NCBI GenBank assembly: GCA_022702545.1
Contig: JAHRBC010000002.1
Location: forward strand, 8,804,001-8,868,000
DNA: 64,000 nucleotides
Source: Phycomyces nitens
Taxonomy: Eukaryota > Mucoromycota > Mucoromycetes > Mucorales > Phycomycetaceae
Reading direction: 5' to 3'
This document shows, in pieces, positions 23,601 through 35,385 of this stretch. The notes below the pieces were generated by a model. The model was not told the DNA's origin. It made no database searches and was given only the letters and a program-made list of their open reading frames with translations. A program made the position numbers and the translations under genes. Every line of letters starts with the position of its first letter. Within the stretch, counting starts at the first letter, position 1.

Positions 23601-24500
23601 ATATATACTTGTAAGCAATACAAAATAATGTACTAGGTTTATATGATCGCTTCTTTTTCTAACCACAATGAATTTTTAGCAATTGATGAATGCTAAGGAT
23701 CATCTAATGTATATCAACGTAGTATTATTATGCGTGTATAGCTTATAACAAAGGTTTGTACTATATATGTTTTATAATATTAAATAGCATTAGTTTTAAG
23801 TATTTTTCTATAATAATTGTGCGCAAAATACGGTATGAATTAAATCAAGACATTCTATAATAAAGAATAAACCATTCTTTCAAAAAAATGGTCGTAAAAG
23901 AATAGCAGAACCCATTATCAAATAGAGTACTATAAAAGAGAGGTTATAGTGTATAACGGAAGCATTTTTGGTTGGATAAAAAACGGTAGTTATGTTACCA
24001 AAACGGTAGTTATCTGCCGTTTTTATTAGCAAAAACGGTAGCTACTACCAAACTCGCCTTACACAGGGTCATATCCACCGTTTTGCCCCACCAAACAAAC
24101 GGTAGCAATGTTACCAAAACGGCAGATATCTACCGTATTTTTAGTGAAGAAAAACAGTAGTTATGTTACCAAAACGGTAGTTATCTGCCGATTTTTTATT
24201 AGCAAAAAACGGTAGCTACTACCAAACTCGCCTTACACAGGGTCATATCCACCGTTTTGCCCCACCAAACAAACGGTAGCAATGTTACCAAAACGGCAGA
24301 TAACTACCGTTTTTTTAGTGAAGAAAAACGGTAGTTATGTGACCAAAACGGTAGTTATCTGCCGATTTTCGCCACTATAAAAATGGTAGCTACTACCAAA
24401 TTCGCCTTACACAGGGTCATATCCACCGTTTTGTCCCACCAAAAAAACGGTAGTTATGTGACCAAAACGGTAGATAACTGCCGATTTCTTAGCCGTAGTG
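20613..24500. mobile_element. TE4: non-autonomous CACTA element (CACTACGGC family)
   Basis: Begins CACTACGGCGAGAGG and ends ...GCCGTAGTG, 3888 bp, flanked by ACA on both sides (20610-20612, 24501-24503). LINE ORF1 continues exactly across the site when one ACA is removed. No intact transposase gene is present. At 21100-21280 the minus strand keeps a degraded stretch resembling the MKEHGTAAHD region of TE3/TE5 relics. A 69-codon ORF at 21669-21878, preceded by an AG acceptor-like site, has no recognisable product. Between 22020 and 22820 it matches the left edge of this window. From 22820 to 23980 I see only AT-rich sequence. Confidence 0.92.
23983..24490. repeat. TE4 right subterminal array, three units of about 170 bp
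   Basis: Three consecutive units each contain AACGGTAGTTATGTTACC, AACGGTAGTTATCTGCCG and a shared CTCGCCTTACACAGGGTCAT segment. The ACGGTAG/CTACCGT motif recurs in both orientations, as at the ends of TE3, TE5 and TE2-like elements, and is the best candidate transposase-binding site. Confidence 0.8.
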
Positions 24501-25716
24501 ACAGCATTGGGAAGGTATACGATCTGGAAACCAGGATCTTCGTCCTCACGAATGGTCATGCCTCACACAACCGCAGCAATAGCCTTGGCAGTGGGGGCTT
24601 TACGTCTGGGCGTGGGGGAGGACTTTGCAGCAGCAGAAGCATAGCTGGGCTTCTGGGAGGAGGACGGGGCAGATGGGGAAGGGGACAAGGAGGGGAAATC
24701 AGCGAAGGTTGAGGTAGAGGGCTTGGGGGAGACATGGGCATATTTGGATGCAGCTGCACCTTGGGAGAAGTCAGGCTGTGTCTGAGACAAATGAGCAATG
24801 GTGTCCTCAGCAGCAGACAGGGCCTCCTTCAGACGGGAATTCTCCTGCAGGACATCCTCCATTGCATTTACCCGAATGGTCAGGTCATGGACCAGGGTCC
24901 AGAGGTCTTGGGTGGGAGGGGGGAGGGCTTGGGGTGGAGGGACATCATCATCCAGGATCTCCACAACATCGTCCATAGTGACAGAATCGTCCTGGACAGG
25001 GACAGCAGGGGAGGAAGGGCGGCTAGAGGCTAAGACCTCAGGGATCTTATGCTGGACCCCATTAATAAGGGCCTGCATGGAAGAGGCATTATAGTGCGCA
25101 CCACAGCGACACTTGAACTGGGGGCTGCCAGTTGAGGTGGCAGACCCATTGGAGACCATTTTGCCAGTAGCTTGGCAACGGGAACAGGTCAGGACTGGGC
25201 GAAACTTGACAAAGTCTGCCTTGAGGCCAGAGAGGAGGATGGTGGTGGGAGAGGTACCATTAGAGGGGCGGGGAACGGATTTCTGAGAGCCAATCATCAG
25301 AGGAGGAGGGGAGAAAAAATTTTCTGGGAAAATGGGAGGGGGGGAGAACCAAATGAAAGCTCTGAAACAGGGACGAAAAAGTGCGAAGTGGAGGGTAGGA
25401 GGCCAGGAACACTTGCAGAGAAGGCAGAGAGAGCAGAAGTTGGGCGTACAGGTACAGGCAACCGAGATGATGTTGGAGATGCTAACAATCGGGAGTGATT
25501 ATGGGACAGATGTGAAGATCTTGATGATGGCGATGTAGTCAATATGGCAAAAAGTTATCGGAATTGGATAAAAATTGGAGAGGATGTATAAAAGACAATG
25601 ACGATCAAGCCTGCTGCAAAAAACAATAGGGTTGATAGACTAGTTAAAGAGGTATGGGCTAAAGAAGTATTTTATTGGTGTTTGAATCCAGAAAATTGAT
25701 CTTTACACGGAAGAAG

Positions 25717-26908
25717 TGACGCGTGTTGAGTTTGTTGTGAGTGAAAACGAGTCAGAAAAATATAGTAAATTGAATACCTCACGTTGACAATAACGAGGGT
25801 GCGATAAAGAATGAATATAACGGGGGTAGAACCGCAATTCAAAGACAGCAAGAGGACAAAAGAAGAGAAAATGAAGAAATAGACAGAGATATATGAACTT
25901 CGCTCGGGACAGTTAGATATATTCTTGACAGCAATGGAAACAGGGAGGAAGAGATATAATAGGAGAGGGGAACTAGATAATTTCACTCAGGACAATTATT
26001 AAAGTTGACAGCAAGGTACTGGGAAGATACAGATTTGGACGGAAAAGGGAATTGGATGAAAAGAAAAATCAATCTTGGCACGAAGTATGTTTAGGAATTT
26101 CTATACAAGACAATTCACTAATTCAGGGACGGAAAATAAGAGAGAGATAACTGATAATGTTTATTGATTGAAATTTTGGTCTCTTATATAGACTTCGTAA
26201 AATGTTACTTAGTGATAAATGGTAAATTGATTAATAATAAAATATAGGAATTGGGTGTGTGAATGAAAAATAGAACAGTATATGAGATAATGGATAAGGA
26301 TAATAATGACTTTGGGGGGAGAGGTATGAGATGATAAGACAAAATAAGATATGATAGTATGAGAAAATGGGATATACAGTGAAGGTGATAATATAAAAAT
26401 GGAGGACAAATATGATAAGACAAAATGAGATATGAAAATGTGCGAAGACAATGTAAATATGAAGTATGAAGATGTGGATAACAGTAATATGATAAAGTGA
26501 GCAGTGTGAGAGAAGGGACAGAGATATGAAGGGGTATGAATAAAATGAAGTGCCGATGTGTGAGAGGGTGTAAAGAGGTAGATAACATGAAGAGAAAGAT
26601 AAGTGCGCACAGACAGCAACGTGGGGAGAAGGGAAGGGAAGATAGATGACAAAAATAGTGTACAATGGATAAATATGGAAATGGATAGGAGGGGTTTGAA
26701 ATGAGAGCGAGGGTGACAAATATGGAAAATCAAAGAAGTGCGGAGAAAAGGGAGATACGAGAAATAAGGTGACTTGCAAATGGAGAAAGGTGACATTGCC
26801 AAGTTGATCAGGATGCTACGTCACGCTTTCTAGCAGGGAAGGCCTTGGAAAAGTCACGTGAAATGGAGAGAAGTGGGCGAAGCTGGAAACCCTACAACAC
26901 CCGTGTCA
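25717..26908 (-). repeat. LTR C (3' LTR of a minus-strand gypsy element)
   Basis: 1192 bp with TGACACGGGTGTTG...CAACACGCGTCA ends on the minus strand; the two ends are nearly inverted repeats of each other. GAAG (25713-25716) borders it on the LINE side. A polypurine tract (AGTGGGGGGACCC on the minus strand, 26909-26921) abuts it on the internal side, so it is the 3' LTR. A second copy lies at 53216-57882. The long pyrimidine-rich frames seen in it (26205-26802) are not genes. Confidence 0.88.
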
Positions 26909-26949
26909 GGGTCCCCCCACTAAGCAAGGCCATGAACGAGAAGGCAAGG

Positions 26950-28192
26950 TCAACGAGAATCAAAGCGGTCCATCCAGGCGAGAAATTGATGTTCGGCCCT
27001 TTGGACTTGGATGTCGGGGACCATATGCTTGTGGTTTCGGAAAGGGATAAGGGAGTCGCCATTGACGGCACTCTGGAGACGGCGGTAGTTGGGGCCAGTA
27101 AGGTGGTAGGTACCATTCTGATTGACTCTGGTCACGGTCATAGGTCCTAACCAGCGGTCTGCTAGCTTATGGGGTGGGTTGTTGTCGCGCATCAGGACTT
27201 GCTCACCAGGAGCAAACCTTCGCCGAGGAGAAACCAGTTGGTCATACCGCACCTTGTTCTTCTTCTTCTGTTCATTGGACTTGGCCCTGGCTTCCGGCCG
27301 CAGATTCTCAACAAGATGGGTGATGACCCTTACCCTACTTGCAATTTCTTCAAGGGGATCGGATTCATCAAAGTCTTCTCTGGGAGCAGGCCAGGTGGCA
27401 GGAGTACGCAAGGTATAACCATAGAGAAGCATGGAAGGGGTGTGACCAGTAGAGTCGTTACGCATAGTGCACAGAGCAAGAAGAGCAGAAGTAACATAGC
27501 GATCCCAAGTGGTGAGGGCATTGGCATCGCGGACGATTTTGGCGAGAGTTTGGGTGAGAGTCTGGTTGAGTCTCTCACAGAGACCATTGGTCTGAGGGCG
27601 ATAGGCAGTGGTGGTTAAATGGCGGAGGTTCAGGCTCTTGAGGAACTCGCGCACATAACCAGAGGTAAAGTTGCTGCCTCGATCAGTAAGAAGGAACCTG
27701 GGAACACCATATGGGACAACGACATGGTTGAACAAGAAGTCCGCAGTGGTTTCTTTGGTTATGTCTGGTACAGCAAGGGCAATCGGCCACCTGGTCAAGT
27801 AGTCTACGGCAACCAAGAGGAAGCGACAACCACTCTCTGTAGGTTCCATGGGGCCAACGGCGTCACAGCCTACCATGTAAAATGGGTAAGAAGGGGTTTC
27901 AATTGGATGGGCTGGTTCGGTGCGCTTGTGGGGTTTCTTGGACCTGACTTGGCAAGCAATGCAGCTTTGGACTACTCTGCGAGTCCATTCGAAGAGGCGA
28001 GGACCAGTATATTGGAGACGGAGTTGGGACCAAGTGTTGTTAACACCATAATGTCCCTCCTCATGGACTTGATGGATAACAGCCTCCACATTGGCCTCGT
28101 GTAACAACTCTTGTGCTACTGGGGAAACGGGATTTTTCTTGAAGAGTTTCCCCCCATGTGGATCGTACTGTCTAGCTTGGTTTCTGATCTTA
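26950..28192 (-). pseudogene. Gypsy family C integrase, 5' end removed by TE1p
   Basis: Minus-strand frame with an integrase zinc module (HEEGHYGVNNTW ... CIACQ), a DDE core (CDAVGPMEP, LTDRGSNFTSGYV, YRPQTNGLCERLNQTL) and a C-terminal GPMTVTRVNQNGTYHL segment that resembles a chromatin-/DNA-binding tail. It would insert cDNA into the genome. It lies just inside the polypurine tract and LTR C, the normal Ty3/gypsy order. Everything upstream (RT, RNase H, protease, gag) is missing because TE1p starts at 28193. Confidence 0.9.
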
Positions 28193-31100
28193 CACTGCAA
28201 AAAATACCCGATTTCAACTCTGAATACATCAATTGAAACGAGGGGAGTATAGGTCTTGGATTAGCCCTTTTCTTGATTGCTCACTTTAGACGGCGTTAAG
28301 AATATTTGGTAGTTCTATTGGATGGACATTAGAATATGTCTTTATTTTTGTTGATTATTCAACTACGATATTTTCTCTGTCTTTTGAAGGTCGCGAAATT
28401 AATATTCTTGGGGATGTTGAAAATAAATTATCAAATATGGGCAAGAGTGCGCAGCTGAGACTACTTGAAATATATATTTAGTTAAAGTATATTTTAATGA
28501 CGATGTACTTTGGTTAATGAAGAGTTGGAGAAATAGACATGATATCATATTATTAAAAGATGTATATACAAATCAACTACTTGGTATATAGTCATATATT
28601 TAAAATGAAATAATGTCAATTTCCAAATACAATCATTAAGTGAATTTGTTAATATTTATAATAACGGCATGTACGTAATGTAAATGGTTCCTGAACTATA
28701 AAACAAGCAAAATAAACTATGTTCCTGAACCACTTTTCTTTATATCAATCCTATAACCTCTTTAAACAATATGTACAACACTTTCAATAACGAAGTTCAA
28801 TGCCAGTGCTCAGTCTGCTCTCTCGATGTCCAAGGATTTGTAGCAGTATCTGCCCAAACAGCACGAAGACATGCTGATAACGATCTTGTCAGACATTTTA
28901 TGCAGACAGCTTCTTGTAAGTAATATATATATAATTTGTTCGCATTTCAAAGTGTAATTAAACATTTTAAAAAATATAGCATTGTCAGCTGAAGCAATTC
29001 AGATGGAGAATGACAATAACATGGAGATTGATGCCGAGGTCCATGATGTTGATGCTCATGTTGAATGTAAGTATAAAATTTTATTCAAATTGCATAATAA
29101 ATTGCAGCCACTTGAATATTTACTTTTTTGCTCCAAAAAAAAAACAATGGAAAACTTACCTGTGTCTGTTACCAATTTTTGTTTATAGCTGAAAATGAAG
29201 ATGAGGATATCATTGAGCTTGATACAATGGAAGGCTCTGAATATGAAGCTGAAGAATTTGAAGGTTAGTAAAAGTACAAGAAAAACATAGATATCATATA
29301 TTAATATACAAAACCCAAATAGAACAATTCTCATCCTCCAACATGCCAGCGGATAACACCCATGCTTTCATTGCTGCCTTTGCCACCTTTTTCATATCAA
29401 AATATGTTGTAAACTCTGGAGGAGCAATTTTGATCAAGTTCCTCAATGAGGTTTTGGCGCACTTTGGCGAATCATTCCGTCTGCCATTGAGTTTGAGTGG
29501 TCTTTCCTCTATGACAGGATTCAACCAAGTCTGCAAAGGTGTCCAGCGCTACGTGGTGTGTGGCGAGTGCCACAAGACATACATGGAGTTTGACGGTATT
29601 CCCCAGTGCTGCAACTTCAGAAGACTTTCTGGCGGTATATGTGGCGCCGATCTCTTCAAGCCTTCGAGAAACGTAGCACTGCCAAAGAAGGTGTATATGT
29701 ACAACTCCTTGATTTCTGCCTTGTCCGTTCTCTTCTGTCGCCCTGGATTCGAAAGCAGTATCAATCACTGGAGACATAGACAGCAAGTTGCAGGCATGAT
29801 GTTTGATGTCTATGATGGTGCCAAGTGGAGCAATCTGGAAGACAGCAATGGTCAGCAATTCGTGGCTCATGAACGATCAATCATGTTGACTCTAAACATC
29901 GATTGGTTTCAACCTTTTGATGGGGTTACTTACTCTTGTGGGGCAATCTACATGTCCATAAACAACTTGCCACGAGACGAACGATACAAGAAGGAGAACA
30001 CCATTCTTGTTGGCCTCATGCCTGGCCCAAAAGAAGCCAAGACCAGTGAGATCAATCACTACCTCCGTCCTCTTGTTGCCGAGCTCCAATCCTTGTATGT
30101 GGGTGTGGTGATCCCTACTGTGCGCTGTCCTTCTGGTGCTCTTGTCCGTGCTGCTCTTTTCCTTGTTGCCTGCGACATTCCTGCTGCTCGCAAGACATGC
30201 GGATTCACGTCCCACATGAGCACCAATGCCTGCCACAAGTGCAATCGCCAGTTCTCCCATCTCCCAGGGAATGGCGGTGTTGATTATTCTGGTTTTGTCT
30301 TTTCCGAGTGGGTGCCTCGAACCGAAGCAGATAATCGTCGTGATGCCCTGGCCTGGAAGCGTGCATCGAGTGAGGCAGACCAAAAGAGGATGGAAAAGGA
30401 GAATGGAGTCCGCTGGTCGGAACTCCACAATCTTGAGTACTTTAATGTAGTCGAGTGCACCATCATTGACCCGATGCATAACCTCTTCTTGGGAACCTCG
30501 AAGCGAGTGATGGAGAAGTGGAGATCAGCTGGTCTGATCACCAACAGAGACTTGGCCGATATGCAACAAGAGGCTGACAATATGGTCCTTCCCCCAGATA
30601 TGAGCACCCTCAAGAAGAAGATTGGCAAGGACTTCCCGTTCATGAAGGCCGACGAATGGAAGTCCTGGTGCCTGGTATACTCGCCTGTCCTCTTGAAAGA
30701 CCGGTTGCCAAGGGACAATCTTGACAATTGGATGTGCTTCGTCAACGCCTGCCGATACTTGTCCAAGCCCAGCATATCAGAAGACGAGTTAGCCGAAGCC
30801 CATTTCTGTTTGGAGTTGTTTGGACAAGGATGTCAGAACTTGTATGGTGCAGATTTTATCTCACCTAACATGCATCTACATCTGCATCTTCATGAGACGA
30901 TCGTCAACTTTGGGCCAGTATACGGCTATTGGCTTTTCAGCTTCGAGAGGTACAATGGTGTACTGAAGAACTACACGACAAACAAGAGAGACGGCTTTGA
31001 GGCCACGTTCATGCGAAAATATCTTGAGGACTCTTGCAAGGTTGATATTGCTTGTAGAATGATGGCCGTAATTGGAAATGCATCGTATATTGCATTGCTT

Positions 31101-31860
31101 TCTGAACTCGTCGAGTTTACTCCTCCTCCTGCTCCAATTGTCCATGCGTCCACTGCAACCACCACTGTCACCACCGCCCCATATTTCCAAGTTGCTTCTC
31201 CTAGGTTTGACCTAAAAGTCTTTCTTGATTCCGCGCAGTTCAGTACTGTCAACATCAAAGGCAATGAACCTCTTCCTTCGTCGGCCTTCCCACTTTCCCT
31301 AGGGCAATATGAACGAATGGTAGAAGAAGAGTATGAGCATCTTCTTGAGTTCTACAGAGACTCCTATGACGATGATTCTCTTCGCAGTTACCAGCAAGCT
31401 TCGTTCGGCAATGTCTTTGTCAACAATATGATCCAGAAGTTCCCATCGATCAACTTGCTTGGCCAGATATACAAAGGGAGCAATGGTGCAGTTCGCCGCG
31501 GGTCATATATACAGGCAATCTTCCAAGAGAACAATGACCGTGGTATAAGTGCCTTTACTGGTCAGATTCAGTATTTGTTTGTCAACTCGCTTGTGAATCC
31601 CCAGATTCTTCAACCTGACAATCATACCTTTGCTTATGTCAAATGGTATAGGTCATCTGGTCTGAACACAAGAAGTGATGAAGGGATAGAGTTGAATGAG
31701 TTTGCCTTTGCCCGAGGGGATTATCAAAATATCTTGCCAGTGCACCGAATCTTGCTGTCGGTTGCCATTGGTGAGCATACAACTGAGACAGGAAATGTTA
31801 AGATGATTGTTGCTCCTGTTCTTAGAAAAATATATGCTTAAAAATAAATATCTTTACCTA
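28193..31860 (+). mobile_element. TE1p left part: CACTA element with transposase
   Basis: Starts CACTGCAAAAAATACCCG at 28193, inside the gypsy C integrase gene, and is cut at 31860 by TE2. The right part probably continues at 39437-40430 and 43918 onward, where gene B of the same plan is found. No matching right terminus (...TTTTTTGCAGTG) was found, so the right end is lost. Bases 28200-28770 are AT-rich upstream sequence with no gene. Confidence 0.8.
28771..31841 (+). CDS. TE1p transposase (TNP2/CACTA type), four exons, 941 aa
   Basis: Exons are 28771-28915, 28980-29066, 29189-29263 and 29323-31841 (145, 87, 75, 2519 nt), with introns of 64, 122 and 59 nt, all in phase 1. Exon 1 gives a Cys/His module (CQCSVCS ... 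ARRH). Exons 2-3 are strongly acidic. The main exon has a CGECHKTY cluster, VYDGAKW, MPGPKEAKTSEINHYLRPL, a CDIPAARKTCGF...CHKCNRQF zinc-like motif, and DPMHNLFLGTSKR near residue 485. Length and motifs match the TE6 protein (about 65-70 percent similar by eye). The joined frame is open, so the gene looks intact although its element is broken. Confidence 0.92.
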
Positions 31861-32103
31861 CACTGGGAAAACGGTGGGCTATTCTACTGTGCACAGTTAA
31901 CTGAGAACGTGGAGAAAGCTGAAGCAAATTTGCAACTCAACACGTTTTTTTTGTGATCACCTTGAAAATATTGTTTTATTGTATTTAATTGGCTCGGATA
32001 TAAAGAACAGGAGATAATATTTTTATACTCTTATAAAACCGTAGCAAATAAAGCATATGTAACACTTGTTTCCTTTTTGTTTAAACTTCAATACACAAAT
32101 ACC

Positions 32104-35100
32104 ATGTCTTCTACTTCCAATGTCTACAATGAGAAGTGCTTTTGCCCTAGATGCAGTACAAGCAAGAATGGTTACAGTCTTGTCCAGAAACTGACTGCTC
32201 AACGTCATGCAAAGAGAGCAAGATTAGAGCGTCTTGAAAATTGCGAAAGGGGCAAGTTACTTTTGTAAACACTCTATGAATTGTATCATAATATATTTTA
32301 CTAGAAATCTCCTCTCAACGCAATATGATAGATGTTGATTTTGAACGTAAGGATTATTTATTGGCATAGCAACAGAAACTAAATAACTACTATATTCTAT
32401 ATCTGGCTACCTTGTTCCATAAAGTCGGGTCCTCAGATGTACTTGGTGATCAGGAGAACTCGCCGTTTTTGGAAGCCGATCCTTTTGCCGATCATGGCGA
32501 AATTGGTGCTGACAATGAGGCTAATGCCGATGCCGATGCTGATGCCGATGCCGATGAGAATGAGATGAACGGTGGTGATGATGACGACGAGGGCGATTTG
32601 GAAGAGATCGAAGTTGAGGAGTTGGATGGTGAAGGTCAGTGTTAAATAGAGAAAAAGCCTAAAAAATTGGGTGTTAATATTTTCCATTTTAAAATAGATC
32701 CTTTTGCCTCCCCCCAAATGCCTGAAAACCCAGTGCACAGGTTCATCGCCATTTCTGTTGTCCTGTTTGCATCCCGTTATGTGGTTGACAAGGGCGCCGT
32801 TGTCTTGATCGAGTTTGTCAACAAGCTCTTGACAATCTATGATCAAGATTTCCAACTGCCCACAAGCCTGCTTGGTCTGCAGCGCATGACAGGATTTTCA
32901 GCCATGTCCCAAGGAATAAGGAAATCTGTTGTGTGCCAGGATTGTCACAAGGTGTACGAGGAAGCTGGGTCTGTTCCCCTTCGGTGTGATTTCCAGAAGC
33001 CAGGAGCACGTTCCTCTTGCGATTCCCAGTTGATGAAGGTGTCATCATCAGGTGCTTTGGTAGCCAGACGCCAATACAACTACCATTCTGTCAAGCAGGC
33101 GTTGAGAGTGTTTTTCCTCCGCCCAGATTTCGAAGCAAGAATCCGCCATTGGAACAAGGAGCTGAAGGTCGAAGACACAATGTGCGATGTGTACGACGGC
33201 GCCATGTGGAAGGAGCTCAAGGACTCGAATGGTGTTTCTTTCGTCCAAGACCCACGTTCTCTCATGCTGACATTGAACGTTGACTGGTTCCAGCCGTTCG
33301 ATGGGGTGACCTATTCCTGTGGTGCGATCTACTTGGCCGTCAACAATCTTCCTAGGGCTGAGCGATTCAAGGCAGAGAACATCATTCTTGTTGGACTTAT
33401 GCCTGGGCCCAAGGAACCAAAATCTGACGAGATCAACCACTATCTCAAGCCGTTGGTGGACGATTTGGAAGAGCTGTACGTTGGTGTGAAGATGCGAACT
33501 GCCGAGTGTTCATCAGGTGTTACCGTCCGTGCTGCGTTGTTTATGGTGGCGTGCGACATTCCAGCTGCCAGAAAGACGAGTGGGTTTACTTCCCACAACA
33601 GCACCCATGCATGCTTCAAGTGTAGTCGTGGTTTCTCTTGTTTGGACGGAACAAACAGCGTTGACTTTCATGGCTTCGACTCTGCACAGTGGTCCCTTCG
33701 CAGTGGTGTCGAAAATCGGTTGCATGCTGAGGTGTGGAAGAGTGCCAGTACGCCCTCAGAAAGGCATCAGCTGGAAATCGAAAATGGCGTTCGATGGTCC
33801 CAGTTGCATCGCCTTGGATACTTTGACGTTGTTCGCTGCACAATCATTGATCCCATGCACAATCTCTTCTTGGGTACGGCCAAGCGAATGGTCGAGAGGT
33901 GGATTGACGATGGCCTGATCACAGACCGTGATCTTGCTGCCATGCAAAAGACTGCCGAGTCTATGGTTCTGCCGGCCGATTATGCTGTCCTCAAAGGCAA
34001 GATCGGAAAAGGCTTTTCCTACATGAAAGCAGACGAGTGGAAGTCCTGGGTCCTCGTATACTCTCCAGTCCTGTTGAAAGGTGTGCTCCCTCCTGACAAC
34101 TTCAACAACTGGATCAGCTTCGTTGATGCCTGCCGCCTTTTGGTCAAGCCAGCAATCTCGTTTTCCGAGGCAACCGATGCCCACGATTTCCTGGAAACGT
34201 TTGGTCGAAGATGTCAGTCCCTATATCCTGCGAATCTTCTCACTTGTAACATGCACCTACACCTTCATCTTCATACCATTATTCGTGATTTTGGACCAGT
34301 GTACGGTTATTGGCTGTTTTCATTTGAGAGATACAATGGATTGTTAAAAAACATCAAGACCAACAGACGAGACGGCTTTGAGTCCACCTACATGAAGAAC
34401 TTTATTAATGATGCATACAAGGGCGATTATGTATCTTCTGTTCTTCAATGTCCCAGTCAAACCCCCTTCCGCCCCTTTATGTCCAAGCTTACCTCCTCCT
34501 CCTATGCCCCATCCTATGCCCCATCCCATGCCTCCTCCCATGCCTCCTCCTATGCCCCCTCCTATGCCATGTCTCAAGGCCCTTTCCGGTTGAGAGCATT
34601 TATGCAAGCCTCTATGAATCTACTCTCTATCAAAGGCAACGAACCTCTCCCTCCTTCTGCGTTGCCACTCTCTATGAAACCGTATGAATCAATGAACGAC
34701 CTTGAATATCCCTATCTCTTGGAACACTATAAGCTCGTATATGCAAAGCCAGATTTAGTGGATTACCGACATGCCTCATCTTCGCCGTATTTTGTTGACA
34801 ACCAAATATGCAAGATCGCGTCTATCGATCTCCTTGGCCAGTCATACAAAGGCAAGAAGGGTACTGTCGGTCATGGTTCTTATGTTCAAGCTCTGTTCTC
34901 TGGAAATGACGACGAAAATCCAACTGCGTACACAGGCGAGATTCAATATATGTTTGTCCATTCCCAGTCTATGCCCCCTATGTCTCATGGCCGACTAAAT
35001 CGTCATCACAATAAGCAACATGTTTTCGCGTACGTTCGCTGGTTTGTCTTTGATTCCGAGCGTACAAGAGAACATGAAAGTGTTGACATTTGTAGGCCAC

Positions 35101-35237
35101 AATTTTCTCCAGCCAACTACCACAGTATTGTGCCTGTACATCGCATTCTGTTAGAAGTAGCACTGGCTGAACATAGGACCCAAAATAATGTAAAGAAGAT
35201 ACTGGTTATCCCTTTACCTAAAAAAATATATGCTTAA
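32104..35237 (+). CDS. TE2 copy 1 transposase (TNP2/CACTA type), four exons
   Basis: Exons are 32104-32251, 32305-32346, 32425-32634 and 32698-35237, all in phase 1 like the other two transposases. Keeping phase at the first donor requires a GC-AG intron (GG|GCAAGT). Exon 1 encodes a CFCPRC...QRHAKRARL module. Exon 3 is very acidic, with an (AD)n run and a GDDDDEGD stretch. The main exon carries a CQDCHKVY cluster, VYDGAMW, MPGPKEPKSDEINHYLKPL, a CDIPAARKTSGF...CFKC motif and DPMHNLFLGTAKR. A Ser/Ala/Tyr/Pro-rich repeat (SYAPSYAPSHASSHASS) lies before the C-terminal domain, which ends LPVP-type ...IPLPKKIYA. The frame is open through the C6 run at exon 4, unlike copy 2. Confidence 0.9.
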
Positions 35238-35385
35238 GTTTTAATAAAATATGTCTTTACTCATTTTTAAACAAGATTGCATACCAGAATAAAATAAACA
35301 AGTATAGGATTTGAATGAGTCTTTAGGATTGAGTGCATGAGAGGAGCAAAGATGAGGTTTTTTTATTTTTTTTTTTTTAATTTTT

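Larger units (their letters stand above)
20150..25542 (-). pseudogene. LINE copy 2 ORF1, split by TE4
   Basis: N-terminal part at 25542-24501 (MTTSPSSRSSHLSHNHS..., Cys cluster, coiled coil) and C-terminal part at 20612-20150 (MKIDNARVLDLHYPD...). The two parts are separated by the 3888-bp TE4. The N-terminal part also has one fewer G than copy 1 in a G-run at about 25345, which shifts frame near residue 65. It is otherwise very close to the 500-aa ORF1 at 13423-14925. Confidence 0.85.
16560..25712 (-). mobile_element. LINE copy 2, near full length, containing TE4
   Basis: Minus-strand non-LTR element: leader (25712-25543), ORF1 (25542-20150, interrupted), ORF2 (20153-16858) and a 3' trailer (16857-16560) with no gene. 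Removing TE4 leaves roughly 5.3 kb. The 3' end abuts the tRNA-Val stub and has no visible poly(A). The leader ends next to GAAG and a family C LTR. Confidence 0.9.

Noticed and set aside
26205..26802. Overlapping long frames rich in Ser, His, Tyr, Phe on the minus strand
   Set aside because: They lie in a pyrimidine-rich part of LTR C; three frames are open at once, and the homologous LTR at 53300-53725 shows the same effect.
32530..32570. GATGCC repeats as a microsatellite
   Set aside because: They encode the acidic (AD)n run of the transposase exon 3 and stay in frame.
34344..34607. Gly-rich minus-strand ORF (GGGIGGGMGG...)
   Set aside because: It is the complement of the SYAPSYAPSH repeat in the transposase.
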